NCBI RefSeq assembly: GCF_963677305.1 | Contig: NZ_OY781925.1 | Coordinates: forward strand, 743,501 to 807,500 | Source of the DNA: an uncultured Holophaga sp. | GTDB taxonomy: Bacteria > Acidobacteriota > Holophagae > Holophagales > Holophagaceae | Direction of reading: 5' to 3' | Length of the DNA stretch: 64,000 bases | In this document: positions 16,648 to 25,388 of the stretch, piece after piece | How the letters are laid out: every line of letters begins with the position of its first letter | Numbering within the stretch: the first letter of the stretch is position 1 | Position numbers and translations under genes: made by a program | The notes under the pieces: model-generated | What the model saw: only the letters and a program-made list of their open reading frames with translations | The model's database searches: none | Told to the model about the DNA's origin: nothing

Positions 16648-17943
16648 GTGACGCTCTCTCTCTCCATGATCGTGAAGAACGAAGAGGCCGTGCTCGGGCG
16701 GTGCCTGGACTCCGTGCAGGGCCTGGCGGACGAGGTGGTCATCCTGGACACAGGTTCCACGGATGGCACGGCGGCTTTGGCCCGGGGGAGGGGGGCTCGG
16801 GTGGAGAGCTTCACCTGGGTCGATGACTTTGCCGCGGCCCGCAATGCGGCCATCGCCCGCTGCACCGGGGACTGGATCCTGGTGCTGGATGCGGATGAGG
16901 CGCTCGACCCCGCCGAGCACGGGCGGTTGCGGGAGGCCCTGGAGGTACCGGGGGTCGAAGCCTACCGTGTCTGGATGCGGAACCACCTCAAGACGGGGGG
17001 GGTCTTCGCCGGGGAGGGGGCCGTGCAGCGGAACGAGGCTCCGGACAGCCCCTTCAGCCACCACTCCACCGGAAGGCGCCTGCGTCTCTTCCGGCGCCAG
17101 GAGGGGTCGGTCTTCCGGGGGCGCATCCATGAAGAGGCCGAGAGCTGTTTCCAGGATCGCGGGGCGCTCTTGCGGGATCTGGAGGTCACCATCCACCACT
17201 TCGGCAAGACGGAGGTCGACCGGGACAAGGCCAAGCAGGCCGGCTACCTCCGCATCGCCCTCCAGGAGGCCGGAGAGCGCCCGGAGGAGGCGCCGGTCCA
17301 CTACAACGTGCTCCAGGAGGCGCTGATGGTGGAGGACTGGGCGGTGGCCCTGGGGGCCGCGGAGCGCTATCTGGCCCTGGCCCCCGCTGCCCCTGTCTTT
17401 GTGCCCCTCGGGGCCGGCCGGGCCCTGAACGCCCTGGGGCGTGCCACCGAGGCGCTCCGGTACTTTGAAGCCGTGTTGATGCAGCAGCCTGGAAACGCTG
17501 CGGCGCTCACGGGCCGGGGGGAGGCCCTGTGGCAGCTGGGCCGCTTCGAGGAGGGCCAGGCGGCCTTCCTGCAGTCCATGGAGGTAGATCCCGCCTACAC
17601 GGCGCCCTTTGTCCATTTGGCGAAAGGCCTCAAGGACCGTGGAGCGCTGGTGGAGGCGAGGCGTGTCCTGGAGGCCGGGCTTGACCAGAACCCCCGGGAC
17701 GAGGTGCTATGGACCCATCTGGTGGGGCTCGGGGCCCAACATGAGCCCGAGCGGGTGGCCGCGGACGCCTGGGCGGCCATCCTGGCCGTCCCTGATGGAG
17801 GGCGGGGCATCTGGCACCAGCTCGTCGTCCACGCCCTCCTGGGCCAGGGAGAGCTGGAAGATGCCCGGGAGGTGCTGCGGCGAGGTCTGCTGGCCTTCCC
17901 CGGCGATCCCGGGCTCAAGGGGCTGCTGCTGCGCCTGGGGTGA
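16648..17943 (+). CDS. Family 2 glycosyltransferase with TPR repeats
   Basis: A 431-aa protein. Residues 1-200 are a GT-A fold glycosyltransferase of the SunS/WaaE-like type: LSMIVKNEEAVLGRCLDSV, VILDTGSTDGT, DFAAARNAAI and the DXD-like VLDADEAL. A conserved HRRL-like segment follows (FSHHSTGRRLRLFRR, GRIHEEA). From about residue 215 the sequence becomes tetratricopeptide repeats (ALRYFEAVLMQQPGNAAAL, GQAAFLQSMEVDPAYTAPF). The GTG start at 16648 is preceded by AAGGAG. No membrane segment. The acceptor is unknown; a role in surface polysaccharide or protein glycosylation is possible. It is followed by surE. Confidence 0.87.
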   Translation: MTLSLSMIVKNEEAVLGRCLDSVQGLADEVVILDTGSTDGTAALARGRGARVESFTWVDDFAAARNAAIARCTGDWILVLDADEALDPAEHGRLREALEVPGVEAYRVWMRNHLKTGGVFAGEGAVQRNEAPDSPFSHHSTGRRLRLFRRQEGSVFRGRIHEEAESCFQDRGALLRDLEVTIHHFGKTEVDRDKAKQAGYLRIALQEAGERPEEAPVHYNVLQEALMVEDWAVALGAAERYLALAPAAPVFVPLGAGRALNALGRATEALRYFEAVLMQQPGNAAALTGRGEALWQLGRFEEGQAAFLQSMEVDPAYTAPFVHLAKGLKDRGALVEARRVLEAGLDQNPRDEVLWTHLVGLGAQHEPERVAADAWAAILAVPDGGRGIWHQLVVHALLGQGELEDAREVLRRGLLAFPGDPGLKGLLLRLG

Positions 17944-17970
17944 GCGGCCCTGATCCGCTATGATCCCAGC

Positions 17971-18738
17971 ATGCGCGAACGACGGATTCTCATCACCAAC
18001 GACGATGGTCTCTGGTCCCCGGGGCTGGACACCCTGACAGAGGTGGCCTCAGCGTTCGGCGAGGTCCTGGTGGTGGCCCCGGACCGCAATCGCAGTGCCA
18101 TCAGCAGCGCCATGAGTCTCCACAACATCCTGCGGGTCCATGAGCTTGGGCCGGGGCGATATGCCTGCGATGGAACCCCGGTGGACTGCGTGATGGTGGG
18201 GGTGCGCCACCTCCTCGGAGGGGCGCCGGACTGGGTCCTGGCGGGCATCAACCACGGCTACAACCTCGGGGAGGATGTCTTCTATTCCGGGACGGTCGGA
18301 GCGGCCTTCGAAGGGTGCCTCCAGGGGGCCCGGGCTGCGGCCTTCTCCATGGATGTGGAGGGGGACAGGGATGCCGCCGCGGATTGGATCCGCCGCTTTC
18401 TCGGTCGCTGGGAGCAGCTGGAGCTCCCCCCCAACCGCATCTGGAATCTGAATCTTCCCAAGGGGGAGATCCGGGGCTTCCGGCTGGCCGGGCAGGACAA
18501 CCGCAAATACCACGACATCGTGGAGAAGCGACTGGATCCCCGGGGGGTCCCCTATTACTGGGTGGGGGGAGAGAACGGCCCGGTCTATGCCAGAACCCCC
18601 GGCAGTGATGCCGAGGCCGTGCAGAAGGGCTTCATCTCGGTCACGCCTCTGCGCCTGGACTTGGCCTGCCCTGAGCTCATGGGCCGGGCCGGGGAGACGG
18701 AAAGCCTGCTCAACGGAGAGGGCGGGGCCCCACTCTGA
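17971..18738 (+). CDS. surE: 5'/3'-nucleotidase SurE
   Basis: A 255-aa metal-dependent phosphatase of nucleoside 5'- and 3'-monophosphates, linked to stationary-phase survival. The metal site TNDDG (9-13), VVAPDRNRSAISSAMS with the metal-binding Ser/Asn region, YACDGTPVDCV, and GINHGYNLGEDVFYSGTVGAA are all present. Length is normal. It lies 27 bases after the glycosyltransferase on the same strand and converges with the peptidase gene at 18748. Confidence 0.95.
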   Translation: MRERRILITNDDGLWSPGLDTLTEVASAFGEVLVVAPDRNRSAISSAMSLHNILRVHELGPGRYACDGTPVDCVMVGVRHLLGGAPDWVLAGINHGYNLGEDVFYSGTVGAAFEGCLQGARAAAFSMDVEGDRDAAADWIRRFLGRWEQLELPPNRIWNLNLPKGEIRGFRLAGQDNRKYHDIVEKRLDPRGVPYYWVGGENGPVYARTPGSDAEAVQKGFISVTPLRLDLACPELMGRAGETESLLNGEGGAPL

Positions 18739-18747
18739 GGGGCTGCC

Positions 18748-19710
18748 TCAGGAGCGGCGCTCGATCCACTGCTTGATGCGGGTGGCGTCTCCGAAGGGGG
18801 TGAGCTTGCCCTGGCCATCCAGGAGGATGATGAAGACCTGCCTGGAGGCGAGCTTGGCCTGCATGACGAGGCAGTGGCCGGCCTCATCCACAAAGCCGGT
18901 CTTGGAGAGGCCGATGTCCCACTTCCCCCCCCGGACAAGGCGGCTGGTGTTGATGAAGTGGAGCTGACGCCTCCCCTGCGGGAGGTCCGTCTCCGCGCTG
19001 GTGGTGTCCTGGCGGATCTCCGCATAGCTGTAAGCGTTGCGGACCATCTGGGCCAGTTCCCGGGCGCTGGAGGTGTTCCGCTCATCGAGACCGGCTGGAT
19101 CGGCGAAGGCCGTGTGGACCAGTCCCAGGTTGCGCGCCTTAGTGTTCATGGCCGATACGCAGGCTGCCAGCCCGCCGGGGTAGGTGCGTCCCAGGGCATG
19201 GGCCGCCCGGTTCTCGCTGGACATCAGGGCGAGGTGGATGGCCTCCCGCCGGGTGAGCACCGTGCCCACAGGAAGCCGGGAGCGACTGTGGCGGAGGGTG
19301 TCCACATCCTCCTGGAGGATGGTGAGCTGCTCGTCGGGATTCTGCCGGGCGTCCAGGACCACCATGGCGGTCATCAGCTTGGTGATGGAGGCGATGGGAT
19401 GGATGTTGTCCGGGGCCTTCTCATAGAGGGCAGATCCGGACTGCTGGTCCAGCACCAGGGCTGAGGCGCTGTTGAGAGCCAGGGTGCGGGGGGCCGCCTG
19501 GCCCCTGGGGTGGGTGATGACCTGGTGCACCCGGGCTGGGTGGCGAGGTCTTGCCTTCTTCCCTGTCTTGGCGGGCTTTTCCGTCCTCACGACTTTGGTG
19601 GTCTTGCCGACCTTCTTGTGGTGCCGGTGAGGGGGGGTACCGGCTGCCAGAGGTGCCAGGGCCGCCAGGGCAAGCGTCAGAAGGCGGCGGGCCATTGGCC
19701 GGTATCCCAT
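18748..19710 (-). CDS. D-alanyl-D-alanine carboxypeptidase/endopeptidase (PBP7-like, S11 family)
   Basis: A 320-aa exported penicillin-binding protein that trims or cleaves peptidoglycan cross-links. The three active-site motifs are intact: SITK (108-111), SEN (165-167) and KTG (270-272). An N-terminal signal segment (RRLLTLALAALAPLAAG) is followed by a highly basic linker rich in Lys, Arg and His (about 28-70), which could bind cell-wall polymers. The start is ATG 19710 with GGAG 8 bases upstream; a longer frame exists but adds an untypical hydrophilic head. The C-terminal extension of PBP5 is absent, which fits the PBP7/8 type. Confidence 0.9.
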   Translation of the reverse strand: MGYRPMARRLLTLALAALAPLAAGTPPHRHHKKVGKTTKVVRTEKPAKTGKKARPRHPARVHQVITHPRGQAAPRTLALNSASALVLDQQSGSALYEKAPDNIHPIASITKLMTAMVVLDARQNPDEQLTILQEDVDTLRHSRSRLPVGTVLTRREAIHLALMSSENRAAHALGRTYPGGLAACVSAMNTKARNLGLVHTAFADPAGLDERNTSSARELAQMVRNAYSYAEIRQDTTSAETDLPQGRRQLHFINTSRLVRGGKWDIGLSKTGFVDEAGHCLVMQAKLASRQVFIILLDGQGKLTPFGDATRIKQWIERRS

Positions 19711-19754
19711 GCGTAAGTCTCCAGTCAGGTGTTTATCAGGTCTTGGCGGTCGCT

Positions 19755-20159
19755 TCAAGGGCGGGGGGGGATCTCTGTCAGGACGCGGTCATCGCTCTGG
19801 ATGTGCTCCAGGAGCCAGTGTTGCAGAGAGCGTTCGGTCTCGGTGATCACCCCGAGTTCTCCGCGGAGGAATCGCGCGAAGAGCTGGTCCACGTTCTGCA
19901 GGAACTCCGCATGGGCCCGGCGGTGCGCCGCCAGATCCAGGGAGGCCGTCTGCAGTAGGGCCTCCTCGGTCCTGAAGTGGACCCTGGTGTAGGCCTTGAG
20001 GAAGGAGAGGCACCAGCCCAGTTCCTCCTCGCCCTGGCCGGCCTCAATGGCGGCGTGGAGCTTCACCAGAGCCTGCACCAGGGTCTTGTGCTGGGCGTCG
20101 ATCTCAGGGTGACCCGTCTCCAGGTCCGGAGTCCAGGCGATGGGCTGCTCAGTCTGCAT
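19755..20159 (-). CDS. Bacteriohemerythrin
   Basis: A 134-aa four-helix oxygen- or metal-binding protein. The di-iron ligands are all there: H24 in IDAQH, H61 and E65 in VHFRTEE, H79 and H83 in AAHRRAH, H119 in LLEHI and the Asp of QSDD. Such proteins buffer oxygen or iron in the cytoplasm or serve as sensors. No extra domain is fused. It lies 45 bases upstream of the peptidase gene on the same strand. Confidence 0.92.
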   Translation of the reverse strand: MQTEQPIAWTPDLETGHPEIDAQHKTLVQALVKLHAAIEAGQGEEELGWCLSFLKAYTRVHFRTEEALLQTASLDLAAHRRAHAEFLQNVDQLFARFLRGELGVITETERSLQHWLLEHIQSDDRVLTEIPPRP

Positions 20160-20232
20160 GGCGGCGGTTCCCAGCTTCCTCTCTCCAAGCCTACAAGCTT
20201 GGCTCTCCCGGGGCCACCGGGAGGGGAGCCTG

Positions 20233-20266
20233 AAAAAGGGCCAGAGCCGAAGCTCTGACCCTTTTT
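20233..20266 (-). terminator. Rho-independent terminator of tRNA-Pro
   Basis: An inverted repeat (AGGGCCAGAGC / GCTCTGACCCT, one G-U pair, loop CGAA) directly after the tRNA 3' end. It is followed on the minus strand by a run of T residues and is flanked by A5/T5, so it could also act on the other strand. Confidence 0.85.
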
Positions 20267-20271
20267 GTCTT

Positions 20272-20348
<77 letters not shown>

Positions 20349-20358
20349 TGAACTTCTA

Positions 20359-20387
20359 ACTCTACCGGGCCTTGGATCTGGTGTCAA
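20359..20387 (-). promoter_or_regulatory. Sigma-70-type promoter of tRNA-Pro
   Basis: A consensus -35 TTGACA (20382-20387) and a -10 TAGAGT (20359-20364) separated by exactly 17 bases, ending 10 bases before the tRNA 5' end. The -35 box overlaps the last codons of the upstream MerR-type gene. Confidence 0.85.
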
Positions 20388-20815
20388 GGTCTGGTTTTCG
20401 GGAAGGAACGAGATGCTCCGGGGGGGAGGGCGAGGCGTTTCTGGAGTGTGCTTAGCATGTCTAGTAGGACCTGTATATCCGTCGGGGCTGGTCGGGTCGG
20501 GGCCGAGGTCTGGCGGGGGGTGCGGGGGGGAGGGAGGTGGGCGGGTTCCTCCTCTTCCTCATCGCCGAAGTCGAAACCTCGGGCCAGCTGACCGGTCAGA
20601 AGGAGCTGGCGGCAGTCCGCTACGGTGAGGCCCTCCTCGAGCCACTTGCGGATGCGCTCCAATCGCGGGAGGTCATCGCGGTGGTAGTAGCGGAGATTGC
20701 CCTGGCTGCGCCTGGGGCGGATCTCCGGGATGATCTGCTCCCAGTAGCGCAGATCCTTGGGCTTGACCCCGAGACGGAGGGCCGTCTCCCCGATCTTGAA
20801 CCACTGGCGCTCCAT
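20384..20815 (-). CDS. MerR-type transcriptional regulator
   Basis: A 143-aa protein with an N-terminal MerR winged helix (about 5-72): FKIGETALRLGVKPKDLRYWE, then GNLRYYHRDDLPRLERIRKWLEEGLTVADC. The segment after it is acidic and then rich in Pro and Thr, ending in a short helix (IQVLLDMLSTLQKRL). No cysteines or drug-binding domain are present, so the inducer is unknown. The ATG overlaps the stop of the NtrX-like gene (TGATG), which means coupled translation and probably a shared function. Confidence 0.88.
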   Translation of the reverse strand: MERQWFKIGETALRLGVKPKDLRYWEQIIPEIRPRRSQGNLRYYHRDDLPRLERIRKWLEEGLTVADCRQLLLTGQLARGFDFGDEEEEEPAHLPPPRTPRQTSAPTRPAPTDIQVLLDMLSTLQKRLALPPGASRSFPKTRP

Positions 20816-22194
20816 CAGGTCTCCCGGGCCTCGATGCCGAGGGTCTTGAGACGCTTGTAGAGGTTGGACCGGTCAAGGCCCAGGCGCTCTGCTACGCGGG
20901 TCATGTTGCCGTTCTGGAGCTTCATCTCCCGCTGGATGTAAACGCCTTCGAACCACTCGCGGGCCTCCCGGAGGCTCGTGAACTCAGGGAAGGAGAAGGG
21001 GTCGGGCTCCACCAAGTGGCGCACGGCCAGCGGGCCCAGGTCCCTGGAGGCGATCTCGCTGCCCCGGGCCAGGATCATGGCCCGCTCCATCAGGTTCTTG
21101 AGTTCCCGGACATTGCCCGGCCAGTCATGGCGAAGCAGGGTGTCCCGGGCCTCCGGTGCCAGGCGCTTGGGGGTCTTCCCCTGGGCCGCGGCGCAGCGGG
21201 AGAGGAAGGCGTCGGCCAGCAGGATGAGCTCTTCGGCCCGCTCCCGGAGGGGGGGGACCCGCAGGGGCACCACGGCCAGCCGAAAGTAGAGGTCCTCCCG
21301 GAAACGGCCGCTCTTGATCTCCTCTGTCAGATCCTTGTTGGTGGCGGCGATGACCCGGACATCCACGCCCACGGCGCCTCCGCCCCCGATGGGCTCGACC
21401 CGGCCCTCCTGCAGGGCTCGGAGGACCTTGGCCTGGGTCTTGAGGGACATGTCCCCCACCTCGTCCAGGAAGAGGGTGCCTCCGTCGGCCTCCCTGAACT
21501 TGCCCTTCTGGTCCCGGATGGCTCCGGTGAAGGCGCCCTTCACGTGTCCGAAGAGCTCCGACTCGATGAGCTCCTCGGGAATGGCGGCGCAGTTGACCTC
21601 CACGAAGGGGCCCTTGTTCCGGGGGCTGAGGTCATGGAGGCGGCGGGCCACCTCTTCCTTTCCACTGCCGTTCTCGCCGGTGAGGAGCACCCGGCCCTCG
21701 GTGGGGGCCACCAGGTCCACATCGGCGAGGAGGCGCTTCATGGCGGGGCTCTCGGCCATGAAGAAGCGTCCGCGGTCCATCTCCTGCCGCAGGCGTTGGT
21801 TCTCGCTCTCCAGACGTCTTTGCTTGAGGGCATTGCCCACCACCAGCAGGAGCCGGTCCAGGTCGATGGGCTTCTCCAGGAAGTCGAAGGCCCCCAGGCG
21901 GGTGGCGTGGAGGGCTGTATCGATGCTGGCATGGCCGGAGATCATGACCACGGGCAGCTCCGGCCGCAGCTCCCTGGCCTGCTTCAGGGTTTCCAGGCCA
22001 TCGATGCCCGGCAGCCAGACATCCAGGAGCACCAGGGCGATGCTCTCGCTGTCGGGGTTCTGGAGGAGCTCCAGGGCCTGCTCGCCACGCTCCGCCTTCA
22101 GGACGGTGTGGCCCTCCTCGCTCAGGGCCTCCCCCAGGGTCCGGCGGATGCCGGGTTCGTCGTCGACGATGAGGATTGCCGGTGCGGGGCGCAT
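20815..22194 (-). CDS. ntrX: Sigma-54-dependent response regulator, NtrX-like
   Basis: A 459-aa regulator with the domains receiver, AAA+ and Fis-type HTH. The phosphorylated aspartate is D58 in [12 protein letters not shown], the Walker A is GENGSGKE (173-180), the sigma-54 contact loop GAFTGA (220-225), and a conserved [10 protein letters not shown] follows. The C-terminal HTH is [20 protein letters not shown]. The receiver resembles NtrX more than NtrC ([15 protein letters not shown]). The likely kinase partner, an NtrY-like protein, is encoded at 59097 instead of next door. The stop overlaps the ATG of the MerR-type gene. Confidence 0.9.
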   Translation of the reverse strand: MRPAPAILIVDDEPGIRRTLGEALSEEGHTVLKAERGEQALELLQNPDSESIALVLLDVWLPGIDGLETLKQARELRPELPVVMISGHASIDTALHATRLGAFDFLEKPIDLDRLLLVVGNALKQRRLESENQRLRQEMDRGRFFMAESPAMKRLLADVDLVAPTEGRVLLTGENGSGKEEVARRLHDLSPRNKGPFVEVNCAAIPEELIESELFGHVKGAFTGAIRDQKGKFREADGGTLFLDEVGDMSLKTQAKVLRALQEGRVEPIGGGGAVGVDVRVIAATNKDLTEEIKSGRFREDLYFRLAVVPLRVPPLRERAEELILLADAFLSRCAAAQGKTPKRLAPEARDTLLRHDWPGNVRELKNLMERAMILARGSEIASRDLGPLAVRHLVEPDPFSFPEFTSLREAREWFEGVYIQREMKLQNGNMTRVAERLGLDRSNLYKRLKTLGIEARET

Positions 22195-22278
22195 GACACA
22201 AGCCTACCAGTATCCCGGGATATCCCTTGCAGGAGGCGTGAATCTCATCATCCGTGTCACCATGGCAGGGGAGGAGTC

Positions 22279-23049
22279 ATGCTGGTGGATGCCCATTGCC
22301 ACCTGCCCGAGGGCGAGGTGGAGGCGGAAGAGGTCCTGGATCGTGCCCGGGCAGCAGGGGTCGGGGGCTTTGTGGCGGTGGCCGCTGAGATGCCCGACGC
22401 AGAGAGGATCCTGGCCATGGCGCGTCGTCGGCCGGATGTGGCCGCCAGCCTGGGGGTCCACCCTCACGAAGCCAGCACCTGGACGCCTGAGGATGCCACC
22501 CGTCTGGAAGCCCTCGCCGCTGAACCGGAGGTGCGCTTCCTCGGCGAGACCGGGCTGGACTGGCACTATGACCTGAGCCCCCGCGAGGCGCAGGAGGCGG
22601 TCTTCCGGGCCCAGATCCGGATGGCCCGCAGGCTGGAGAAGCCCCTGATGATCCATACCCGGGCGGCTGGGCAGGAGACCCTGCGCATCCTGCGGGAGGA
22701 GGGGGTGCCCGAGCGGGTGGGCATGATCCACTGCTTCAGCGAGGATCGAGCCTTTGCCGAGGCTGCCTTGGACATGGGCTTCTATCTGAGCTTCTCCGGG
22801 ATGATCACCTTTCCCAAGGCCGCCGATATCGCTGCCGTGGCCGCCTGGGCTCCCCTTGACCGGGTCCTGGTGGAGACGGACTCACCGTACCTGGCTCCGG
22901 TGCCCCACCGGGGGCGTCGCAATGAGCCTGCCCATGTGACCCATGTGGTCCGTCGTCTGGCCGAGCTCAAGGGCCTGAGTCCGGAAGTCCTGGCAGAGCG
23001 GACCACTCGCAATCTGGAGGCCCTGTGCGGCTGGGCGCCCTGTTCCTGA
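22279..23049 (+). CDS. TatD family metal-dependent hydrolase (DNase)
   Basis: A 256-aa TIM-barrel protein. The metal ligands are visible: DAHCHL (H6, H8), [10 protein letters not shown] (Glu), MIHTRAAG (His), MIHCFSED (His) and ETDSPYLAP (Asp). TatD proteins are Mg-dependent 3'-5' exonucleases or repair nucleases. ATG 22279 follows GGGGAGGAG with a good spacer. It is divergent from ntrX, and its last 25 bases overlap the start of the next gene. Confidence 0.92.
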   Translation: MLVDAHCHLPEGEVEAEEVLDRARAAGVGGFVAVAAEMPDAERILAMARRRPDVAASLGVHPHEASTWTPEDATRLEALAAEPEVRFLGETGLDWHYDLSPREAQEAVFRAQIRMARRLEKPLMIHTRAAGQETLRILREEGVPERVGMIHCFSEDRAFAEAALDMGFYLSFSGMITFPKAADIAAVAAWAPLDRVLVETDSPYLAPVPHRGRRNEPAHVTHVVRRLAELKGLSPEVLAERTTRNLEALCGWAPCS

Positions 23050-23711
23050 TTCCCCTGGGTCTCGTGGCCCAGGTCCCCAATGTTCAGAGAACCCTGCCCT
23101 GGGAGCAGCTGCCGGAGCCCCCCTGGCAACTCGCGGACGCCGCCGGAGGGGGGGAGGCTGCGGCTCCCCTCGTGACGACAGCCAAGGCGGATGGACCGCT
23201 CCGGGTCCTCCTGAGGGAGGACGGCTCTCTGCGGGTGGTGGATGCGAAAGGGCTCGTCACCCTCCGCCTGGGCCTGCCCGGCCGACCGGTCAAGGTCTGG
23301 CGGGATGCCGGGACCGTGGTACCACTCCCGGCTCCGGAGCTGCGCTTTCCCGCCCATTCGGAGATTGATGGCGGGCTGGCTTCCCTGCCTCTGGCTCCCG
23401 GGGAGGATGTCCGGGGTCGCTTCACAGGGCTCCTGTGGATCCTGGACGATGGAGAGAAGACCCTCACCATCGTCAATCCCGCCAGGGGACAGGTGGTCTT
23501 CCTCCCGCTGCCCGCCGGAGGGAATCCGGACCTTGCCTTCCATCCCTCCCACCTGCAGGTCTGGACGGGCGGGGGGGCTACCCTCACGAGGCAGGAGCGG
23601 ATGGTCTGGAGACTTCCCTGGGTGGGGCTGCTCCCCCAGTTCCTGACCCTGTCTTCGCCACGGGCCGCCGGGAAGCCGGGGACCGCCCTCAAGCCCTTTC
23701 CGGCCGAGTGA
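23025..23711 (+). CDS. Secreted protein of unknown function
   Basis: A 228-aa protein beginning with a signal peptide ([15 protein letters not shown]) from a GTG inside the 3' end of tatD, so it is translationally coupled to it. The mature part is beta-rich and looks like a one-domain propeller fragment or sandwich: LRVLLREDGSLRVVDAKG, LLWILDDGEKTLTIVNPARGQ. I recognise no family. Expected in the periplasm. Confidence 0.65.
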   Translation: MRLGALFLIPLGLVAQVPNVQRTLPWEQLPEPPWQLADAAGGGEAAAPLVTTAKADGPLRVLLREDGSLRVVDAKGLVTLRLGLPGRPVKVWRDAGTVVPLPAPELRFPAHSEIDGGLASLPLAPGEDVRGRFTGLLWILDDGEKTLTIVNPARGQVVFLPLPAGGNPDLAFHPSHLQVWTGGGATLTRQERMVWRLPWVGLLPQFLTLSSPRAAGKPGTALKPFPAE

Positions 23712-23807
23712 CGCTCCGGTGGGGGAGTCAAGTCCGCGGATGGGTAACCCGATAGGTGGGGTGGACCTGCGGTCGGGAGTTCCCCGGCTGCTCCCTTGGA
23801 GGTCGGC

Positions 23808-24212
23808 ATGGCGACGATCACTGTTGTGGACAGCCCCAGCATCACCCTCTGGTACCACTCCGACACCAGGATCATTCACCATCAGATCCACAAGTACACC
23901 TTCGGTGAGGTGCTCAGGGATGCCTTGAACAAGGGGGTGGCGCTCATGAGCCAGCACCACGCGGTCAAGTGGCTCTCGGATGACCGGAACAACGGACCCC
24001 TGCCCCCCGAGGACATGGAGTGGAACCGGACTGTGTGGGTTCCCCAGGTGGTGAAGGCAGGCTGGAAGTACTGGGCCCTGGTGGTGCCGGAGAAGGCTGT
24101 GGCCCAGATGAACATGAAGCGCTTCCAGGCCGAGTTCGCCGCCGCCGGTGTGACGGTCCAGACCTTCACTGACCCCGATGCCGCCATGAAGTGGCTGGAG
24201 GCCCAGGGTTGA
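23808..24212 (+). CDS. Conserved protein, STAS/SpoIIAA-like in outline
   Basis: A 134-aa soluble protein with one alpha/beta domain. The distinctive features are SITLWYHSDTRIIHHQIHK at the start, AVKWLSDDRNNGPL in the middle, GWKYWALVVPEKAVAQMNMK, and FTDPDAAMKWL at the end. Similar 130-residue proteins occur widely in bacteria as hypothetical proteins, and the order of strands suggests the STAS/SpoIIAA-like fold; this is from memory of the pattern only. The ATG at 23808 with GGAGG upstream is preferred over the TTG 12 bases earlier. It stands alone between two secreted proteins. Confidence 0.7.
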   Translation: MATITVVDSPSITLWYHSDTRIIHHQIHKYTFGEVLRDALNKGVALMSQHHAVKWLSDDRNNGPLPPEDMEWNRTVWVPQVVKAGWKYWALVVPEKAVAQMNMKRFQAEFAAAGVTVQTFTDPDAAMKWLEAQG

Positions 24213-24221
24213 TGGGAAGGC

Positions 24222-25112
24222 TCAGAAGCGGCAGAGGAGCTGCGCCGAACCGCTCCAGAAGTGCTCGCCGCCCCGCCAGCCACCCCAGGCCGCTTCGGTC
24301 CTGAGGGCCAGGGCCTTGCCAAGGGGCCACTCAGAGAACAGGCTGGCCAGTGCCTCGGTGGGCAGGTCTCCGGTGGTACCGGTGGAGCCCTGGGATCGGA
24401 GCCAGACCCGGCCTGATCCGTTCCCGCCGCCGGGGCTCTGGCCGAATCCGCCCCCCGATGCGCCCCCCGGGGAACCGGTGGGTCCCGCCAAGGAGGTCGT
24501 GCCCTGAGTGGATTCGACGATGCCGTGCCCCCAAGCCAAACGCAGGCTGTGCCATCCCCGGCCCCCAGGGTTCTGGCGCCTCAGATCCAGGATGGCGCCC
24601 CCGTCACTCCCGCCCTCCGGGTTGTAGCGGATCACCTGCCACCTGGCGCTCAGGGCCCAGGTGATTCCGGTGTAGGAGGGGCCGGCCTGCAGGAGAGTGG
24701 AGCTGATGCCATCGGTGTAGGCGCTGTAACCTCCCATGAGGCCGAGGCCCCATGGGCCGGAGAGGGTCAGGTTCATGTCAGCCTCTGCCCGGAAGCGGGG
24801 GAGGTAGTCCTTCCCCGCCCCGGCGGCAAGGTGGGCGGCGACCCAGGTGGCCTGGCCGAAGGACAGCTGTCTGCCCAGGGCGAGGAGGGCGGCATTGCCC
24901 TCAGGGCGGTCGAACCCCAGGAGGTCAAGGGTCCAGGGGCCTTTGGGGTCCCCGAGGTAGGCCCCTCCGAGGCTCCAGCTCCGCCAGGGGCCCGTGATCC
25001 CGGTGAAGCCCTGGAAGCTTCCCCCCAGGCTGGCCTGGAAGGTCGGGGCGACTCCGGTACTCTGGCCCTGGAGGGCCGTGCTGATCAGGAGGGTGGCGAG
25101 CAGGGCTTTCAT
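24222..25112 (-). CDS. YaiO-like outer-membrane beta-barrel protein
   Basis: A 296-aa protein with a signal peptide (KALLATLLISTALQGQ) and repeated amphipathic beta strands typical of a barrel, ending in a terminal phenylalanine (LLCRF) as outer-membrane proteins do. Motifs such as WSLGGAYLGDPKGPWTLDLLG and ALSARWQVIRYNPEGG suit the YaiO family. A glycine-rich insert (about residues 210-240: SPGGASGGGFGQSPGGGN) probably forms a long loop. Function unknown; outer-membrane location inferred. Confidence 0.75.
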   Translation of the reverse strand: MKALLATLLISTALQGQSTGVAPTFQASLGGSFQGFTGITGPWRSWSLGGAYLGDPKGPWTLDLLGFDRPEGNAALLALGRQLSFGQATWVAAHLAAGAGKDYLPRFRAEADMNLTLSGPWGLGLMGGYSAYTDGISSTLLQAGPSYTGITWALSARWQVIRYNPEGGSDGGAILDLRRQNPGGRGWHSLRLAWGHGIVESTQGTTSLAGPTGSPGGASGGGFGQSPGGGNGSGRVWLRSQGSTGTTGDLPTEALASLFSEWPLGKALALRTEAAWGGWRGGEHFWSGSAQLLCRF

Positions 25113-25157
25113 GGGGCCTCCTTGGCTGGGGGTCGATGCCGCGGGCTGCTTCCGGGT

Positions 25158-25388
25158 TCAGCGACCGCGGCGGGCGCTCTGGGCGCGGGCTCCGCTGCTC
25201 CTCAGGGGGATTCCCGTGCAGGACCCGTCCCTGGCCTGTGTCCTGTCGCGGGTCTGGTCACAGGCCTGATCACGGGTTTGGGCTTGCGTTTTGTCCTGCG
25301 TCTTGTCCTGGGTGCGGGTCCTGTCCTGGTCTGCGGTCTGGGCACAGAGTGGGAGCAGGGTGAGTGCTGCGATGGCGAGGTACCTCAT
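25158..25388 (-). CDS. Small secreted low-complexity protein
   Basis: A 76-aa protein with a clear signal peptide (RYLAIAALTLLPLCAQ) behind a good ribosome binding site (GAAAGGAGC). The mature part is built from short repeated units of Thr, Gln, Asp, Lys and Arg (QDKTQDKTQAQTRDQ, QTRDRTQARD) and has two cysteines about 15 residues apart (positions 43 and 57). The hydrophilic, repetitive tail would be disordered. No family is known to me. A long non-coding leader precedes it. Confidence 0.6.
   Translation of the reverse strand: MRYLAIAALTLLPLCAQTADQDRTRTQDKTQDKTQAQTRDQACDQTRDRTQARDGSCTGIPLRSSGARAQSARRGR

Noticed and set aside
21016..22278. Long plus-strand frame reading through ntrX into tatD
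   Set aside because: The part before 22279 is antisense to ntrX and has shadow composition. The tatD product starts cleanly at 22279 behind GGGGAGGAG.
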